From positions 248,001 to 312,000 of the forward strand of contig NZ_JAJUFQ010000004.1 in assembly GCF_029263665.1 (NCBI RefSeq): a DNA stretch of 64,000 nt. Reading direction: 5' to 3'. The stretch comes from Halomonas sp. (GTDB taxonomy: Bacteria; Pseudomonadota; Gammaproteobacteria; Pseudomonadales; Halomonadaceae). Every line of letters starts with the position of its first letter. The stretch's first letter is position 1. A program made the position numbers and the translations under genes. Below, one piece after another: positions 61,555-64,000 of this stretch. The notes under the pieces were generated by a model. That model ran no database searches. It saw only the letters and a program-made list of their open reading frames with translations, and had not been told where the DNA came from.

Positions 61555-61878
61555 ATGTACCAACGTACCTACACCCTCGATCAGGCCGCCACATTGCTCA
61601 ACCTGGGCCGCAACACTCTGGTCCGCCGACTACGAGAAGCCAAGGTTCTCGGCCCCAACAACTTGCCTGTCGGCCGCTACCGCGGCAACACCCACCTGGT
61701 GATGGTGGCCACTGGCATCTACTGGCACCCCATCTGCGGCTGGACCCATTACGGCCGTTCCGAATTCACCGATGCCGGGCTGGACCATATCGCCCACAAG
61801 CTCGGCATCGATCTCGCCCGTTTGCCTGCACACCACGCACATCGGGCAACACCACAACCTAACCATGCAAGGAGCTGA
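61555..61878 (+). CDS. KilAC-like DNA-binding protein (antirepressor C-terminal domain)
   Basis: This 107-residue protein resembles the C-terminal KilAC domain of phage antirepressors: YTLDQAATLLNLGRNTLVRR, LREAKVLGPNNLPVGRY and the end HYGRSEFTDAGLDHIAHKLG. The N-terminal Bro/KilA domain is absent, so it is a stand-alone DNA-binding unit. GGGAGGAGGA directly precedes the ATG at 61555, giving strong translation. Confidence 0.75.
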   Translation: MYQRTYTLDQAATLLNLGRNTLVRRLREAKVLGPNNLPVGRYRGNTHLVMVATGIYWHPICGWTHYGRSEFTDAGLDHIAHKLGIDLARLPAHHAHRATPQPNHARS

Positions 61879-61879
61879 C

Positions 61880-62095
61880 ATGGCCGACAACGCTGATATT
61901 GCCACTGAACTGATGGAACGCCGCCTGGAAGGCATCCTGGCCCAGCGCCGACTACCGGATGCCCTTGTCACTGACGACGAATGCGAGGAGTGCGGAAGCG
62001 AGATCCCTGCCGCCCGCCGCAAAGCGGCGCCCTGGGCCACCACCTGCATTGAATGTCAGACCATGCTCGAGGAGAAGCGCCACCATGTCCGCTGA
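61880..62095 (+). CDS. TraR/DksA-type C4 zinc-finger protein
   Basis: This 71-residue protein has a helical start (ADIATELMERRLEGILAQRR) and the four-cysteine finger CEECGSEIPAARRKAAP...CIECQ, typical of the short phage-encoded TraR/DksA homologues that bind RNA polymerase in the secondary channel. It starts at the ATG at 61880 with AAGGAGC upstream, one base after the preceding stop. P2-type phages commonly carry one copy in the early operon. Confidence 0.88.
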   Translation: MADNADIATELMERRLEGILAQRRLPDALVTDDECEECGSEIPAARRKAAPWATTCIECQTMLEEKRHHVR

Positions 62096-62336
62096 TCACT
62101 TGCACCCGGCGAAGCAAGAACGGATCACCAGCCTGATCCATACCTCTGTCGACGATGCTCGTTCCAGCCTCGAGCTAATGCTCATCAAGGATGGTGCCGG
62201 CTACACCCTGGAGATCACCACTGGCGCCCTTCTTCGCCTGGAGGTCACCTGCACTCAGAAGACGAGTCACCGGAAAGCGTTCACCACCGCTGCTCGCAAA
62301 GCACTCAAACAACTGGAACGAGGGCCACAATCATGA
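62085..62336 (+). CDS. Small early phage protein, unknown function
   Basis: This 83-residue protein (SADHLHPAKQERITSLIHTS, LELMLIKDGAGYTLEITTGA) overlaps the zinc-finger gene by 11 bases and the next gene by 4, so it is clearly part of the early operon. I recognise no domain. The middle part looks like a short beta hairpin and the end is a basic helix. Confidence 0.55.
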   Translation: MSADHLHPAKQERITSLIHTSVDDARSSLELMLIKDGAGYTLEITTGALLRLEVTCTQKTSHRKAFTTAARKALKQLERGPQS

Positions 62337-62641
62337 TGCCTTCAATTACCACTCACTCCCTCAAGGGCGGCCGATTGGCACAAGCAGCTGCCATGCTCTG
62401 TCAGGATCCAGGCTTTCGGCTCTATTTGGATCATCGCAAGCGCCACAAGCTCGGCCTGTGCATCAGCCAGCTCCCCGATGGCACCCATAGCGAGCAGGAT
62501 GCTCGGGAGTGGTTATGCGCCGCTTGCAATATCCAGAGCCGGGCCGAACTGGATCATCACCCGCAGGTCGCAGCTACGTTTCACGCCATACGCTCTCGAT
62601 TTCGCCGCTGGTATTTGCGGCAACGCCCCAGGAGTGCCTGA
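62333..62641 (+). CDS. Early phage protein, unknown function
   Basis: This 102-residue protein (LAQAAAMLCQDPGFRLYLDH, DAREWLCAACNIQSRAELDH, ending IRSRFRRWYLRQRPRS) has three cysteines and a basic C-terminus, but no recognised family. It starts in an ATGA overlap with the gene before it. It may be a nucleic-acid-binding accessory of replication. Confidence 0.55.
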   Translation: MMPSITTHSLKGGRLAQAAAMLCQDPGFRLYLDHRKRHKLGLCISQLPDGTHSEQDAREWLCAACNIQSRAELDHHPQVAATFHAIRSRFRRWYLRQRPRSA

Positions 62642-62743
62642 ACACCATATCGACTCCTACAGGTCAGTTGCAGGCTCGGCCTTGCCGCCCAGTCGGGCGG
62701 CCCTTTCCCACAACACATTTTCTTCGTCATTGGAGATTCCACG

Positions 62744-63910
62744 ATGGCAGACGGCGTCGAAGTACGCGGTAACACTGTGCGCGTATATTTTCGCTGGCAG
62801 GGAGAGCTCTGCCGCGAGCCCCTTCCTGGAGCAGCCACCAGTCGCAATATCGAACATGCCAAGCGGCTTGTGACGATCATCCACTACGAGATTGAGAATG
62901 GCACCTTTGACTACGTCCGGCACTTTCCGGATTCCAGCCGTCTTCATGAAAATCGGTTCGGCTACTACCTAGACTTGTGGCTAGCCATCAAGGAAAACGA
63001 GCTCGCCTATTCAAGCTACCGAGGCATCGCTTCAAAAACTGAGACCCATGTGCGCCCACGCTGGGGGGCAGAACAAGCCGATGCCATCGATCACATCGAA
63101 CTCCAGAACTGGATCCAGAAAGACCTGGCCAAAAAGCTGGCCAACAAGACGATCAAGGAGATTGTCAGCATCATGCGGCAAACTTTCCGACTCTATGCCA
63201 CTCGCAACAAGAAAGCCTTCGACCCGACCCAGGGCATCACTGTCCGATTGCCGGATGACGAGGATCCCGACCCATTCACTCGCAGCGAGATCGAGAAGAT
63301 CCTAACCACACCGACGAAACGTGTCCAGGAGCTCAACCTGATCAAGTTCGCTCTGTATGACGGCCCGAGGATCTCCGAAGCCCAGGCACTGGCCTGGGAG
63401 GATGTGCTTGATGTCGAGAAAGGGATCATCCGCTACCGGCGCGCGGTCGTCCGCGGACGTTTCAAGGTCACCAAGACCAAACGTTCGACGCGTGTACATC
63501 ACTTACTGAAACCGGCTCGAGAGGCGCTCCAGGAGCAGTATGCTCTCACCGGCAGCTTGCCGGAGTTAGCTTACGAAATCGTCGACCGTGACAACCGTAC
63601 CGTGAGAAAGGAAAAGCTACGCCTGGTGTTTCTCAACTCGCAGAGCGGCAAGCCCTTCTATGAGAATGCCATTCGCCAGCGGTTCTGGAAGACGCATTTG
63701 GCAAAAGCCGGTGTGCGTTACCGGGGCCCCAACCAGTGCCGGCATACCTTCATCAGCCAGATGCTATCTCTGGGTGATGTGCCTCTCCATTGGATCTCGA
63801 ACCATGTCGGCCACTCCACTATCAACATGATCCAGCGCCGCTACGGCAAATGGATTCACGCTGATGGCCAGAACGTCTCGGAGCTGATTGAGAAGCACCT
63901 GGGCATGTAA
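62744..63910 (+). CDS. int: Tyrosine recombinase, prophage integrase
   Basis: This 388-residue site-specific recombinase would integrate and excise the prophage. The N-terminal arm- and core-binding domains include an AP2-like start (EVRGNTVRVYFRWQGELCRE) and a SAM-like helical domain. The catalytic residues appear in DGPRISEAQALAWEDV (Arg near 208), QCRHTFISQM (Arg and His near 331-332), HVGHSTINMI (His near 357) and QRRYGKW (nucleophile Tyr near 367). It is the last gene of the window and of the early operon strand. attP is expected close behind its 3' end. Confidence 0.95.
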   Translation: MADGVEVRGNTVRVYFRWQGELCREPLPGAATSRNIEHAKRLVTIIHYEIENGTFDYVRHFPDSSRLHENRFGYYLDLWLAIKENELAYSSYRGIASKTETHVRPRWGAEQADAIDHIELQNWIQKDLAKKLANKTIKEIVSIMRQTFRLYATRNKKAFDPTQGITVRLPDDEDPDPFTRSEIEKILTTPTKRVQELNLIKFALYDGPRISEAQALAWEDVLDVEKGIIRYRRAVVRGRFKVTKTKRSTRVHHLLKPAREALQEQYALTGSLPELAYEIVDRDNRTVRKEKLRLVFLNSQSGKPFYENAIRQRFWKTHLAKAGVRYRGPNQCRHTFISQMLSLGDVPLHWISNHVGHSTINMIQRRYGKWIHADGQNVSELIEKHLGM

Positions 63911-63927
63911 GCCATCTCCAGCACCAC

Positions 63928-63950
63928 ACCGCCCTTCGGGGCGGTTCTGT
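63928..63950. terminator. Terminator behind the integrase
   Basis: ACCGCCC and GGGCGGT form a 7-base-pair stem with a TTCG loop, followed by TCTGTATT. It is the same tetraloop style as the host terminator at 10961. The attachment site is probably beyond it. Confidence 0.75.
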
Positions 63951-64000
63951 ATTGGCCTTGAGATAACGGTATAAAGAACTGTCAAAACGACTCTTCGTAT

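Larger units (their letters stand above)
30772..63910. mobile_element. P2-like prophage, largely complete (minimum extent)
   Basis: The interval runs from portal to integrase and contains head (Q, P, O, N, M, L), tail and baseplate (X, R, S, V, W, J, I, H, FI, FII, E, E', T, U, D), lysis, repressor, Cox/Cro-like, Ogr/Delta-like, replication and integrase genes with no obvious disruption. The order differs from P2: the integrase and early genes lie after D, so attP would be between integrase and portal. The exact ends are not resolved. The left end may be near 30.74 kb or at the tRNA-Ser scar at 25.77 kb. The right end is within or just past the last 90 bases of the window. Confidence 0.9.

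Overview
The window looks like a chromosomal segment of a moderately halophilic gammaproteobacterium, most likely a Halomonas-type member of the Halomonadaceae. This is inferred from the moderately high G+C host genes, the TRAP-transporter catabolic operon and the family content; no rRNA or complete tRNA is present to fix the taxonomy. About the first 25 kb is ordinary host chromosome, 23-30.7 kb is a scarred accessory region, and about 30.77-63.9 kb is a largely complete P2-like prophage.

Host part: a copper-delivery pair (PCu(A)C and the start of SCO1/SenC); a low-G+C SGNH-like gene; a four-gene Csu-type (SCPU-domain) chaperone-usher pilus operon on the minus strand; a divergent HxlR regulator and MFS exporter; a minus-strand operon enoyl-CoA hydratase / acyl-CoA ligase / TRAP DctP-DctQ-DctM / VOC protein, divergent from an IclR regulator with two inverted repeats between them; a secreted two-domain protein; a catalase-peroxidase with a signal peptide; an EVE-domain protein; a HigA-type antitoxin beside a decayed toxin; and a CaCA-family antiporter.

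Scar region 23-30.7 kb: a decayed fragment of a P2-type portal gene, two copies of a 55-bp block made of a terminator plus the 3' end of a tRNA-Ser, a 293-bp block full of GGTAAC motifs bounded by 22-bp inverted repeats, two tiny beta-helix-like genes, and an orphan VasX-like type VI effector gene followed by a DUF6708-like membrane protein gene. Together these suggest repeated integration and loss of elements at a tRNA-Ser site.

Prophage: portal and terminase (Q, P) on the minus strand; O-N-M-L-X, lysis genes, R, S, V, W, J, I, tail fibre, FI, FII, E/E', T, U, D on the plus strand. Three copies of a dyad GGTGT-N14-ACACC precede the O/P, V and FI operons, and the phage encodes an Ogr/Delta-type zinc-finger activator, so the late regulatory circuit can be read from the sequence. 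gpE carries the classical T-TTT-TTG -1 frameshift site. Replication uses a large TOPRIM/helicase protein of the P4 alpha kind instead of P2 gpA. The integrase is at the right edge.

Phage cargo sits in two places. A low-G+C sulfotransferase-like gene lies opposite to the tail genes between the fibre gene and FI, the position of the Z/fun gene in P2. Between D and the repressor is a two-gene operon that I read as a Kiwa (KwaA-KwaB) anti-phage system, followed by a diverged 137-bp duplicate of the D gene end. Convergent to it is an overlapping pair, a GNAT-PUA/EVE-like fusion plus an ASCH-like protein, co-oriented with the phage repressor. I regard that last pair as the best candidate for an undescribed defence or toxin-like system.
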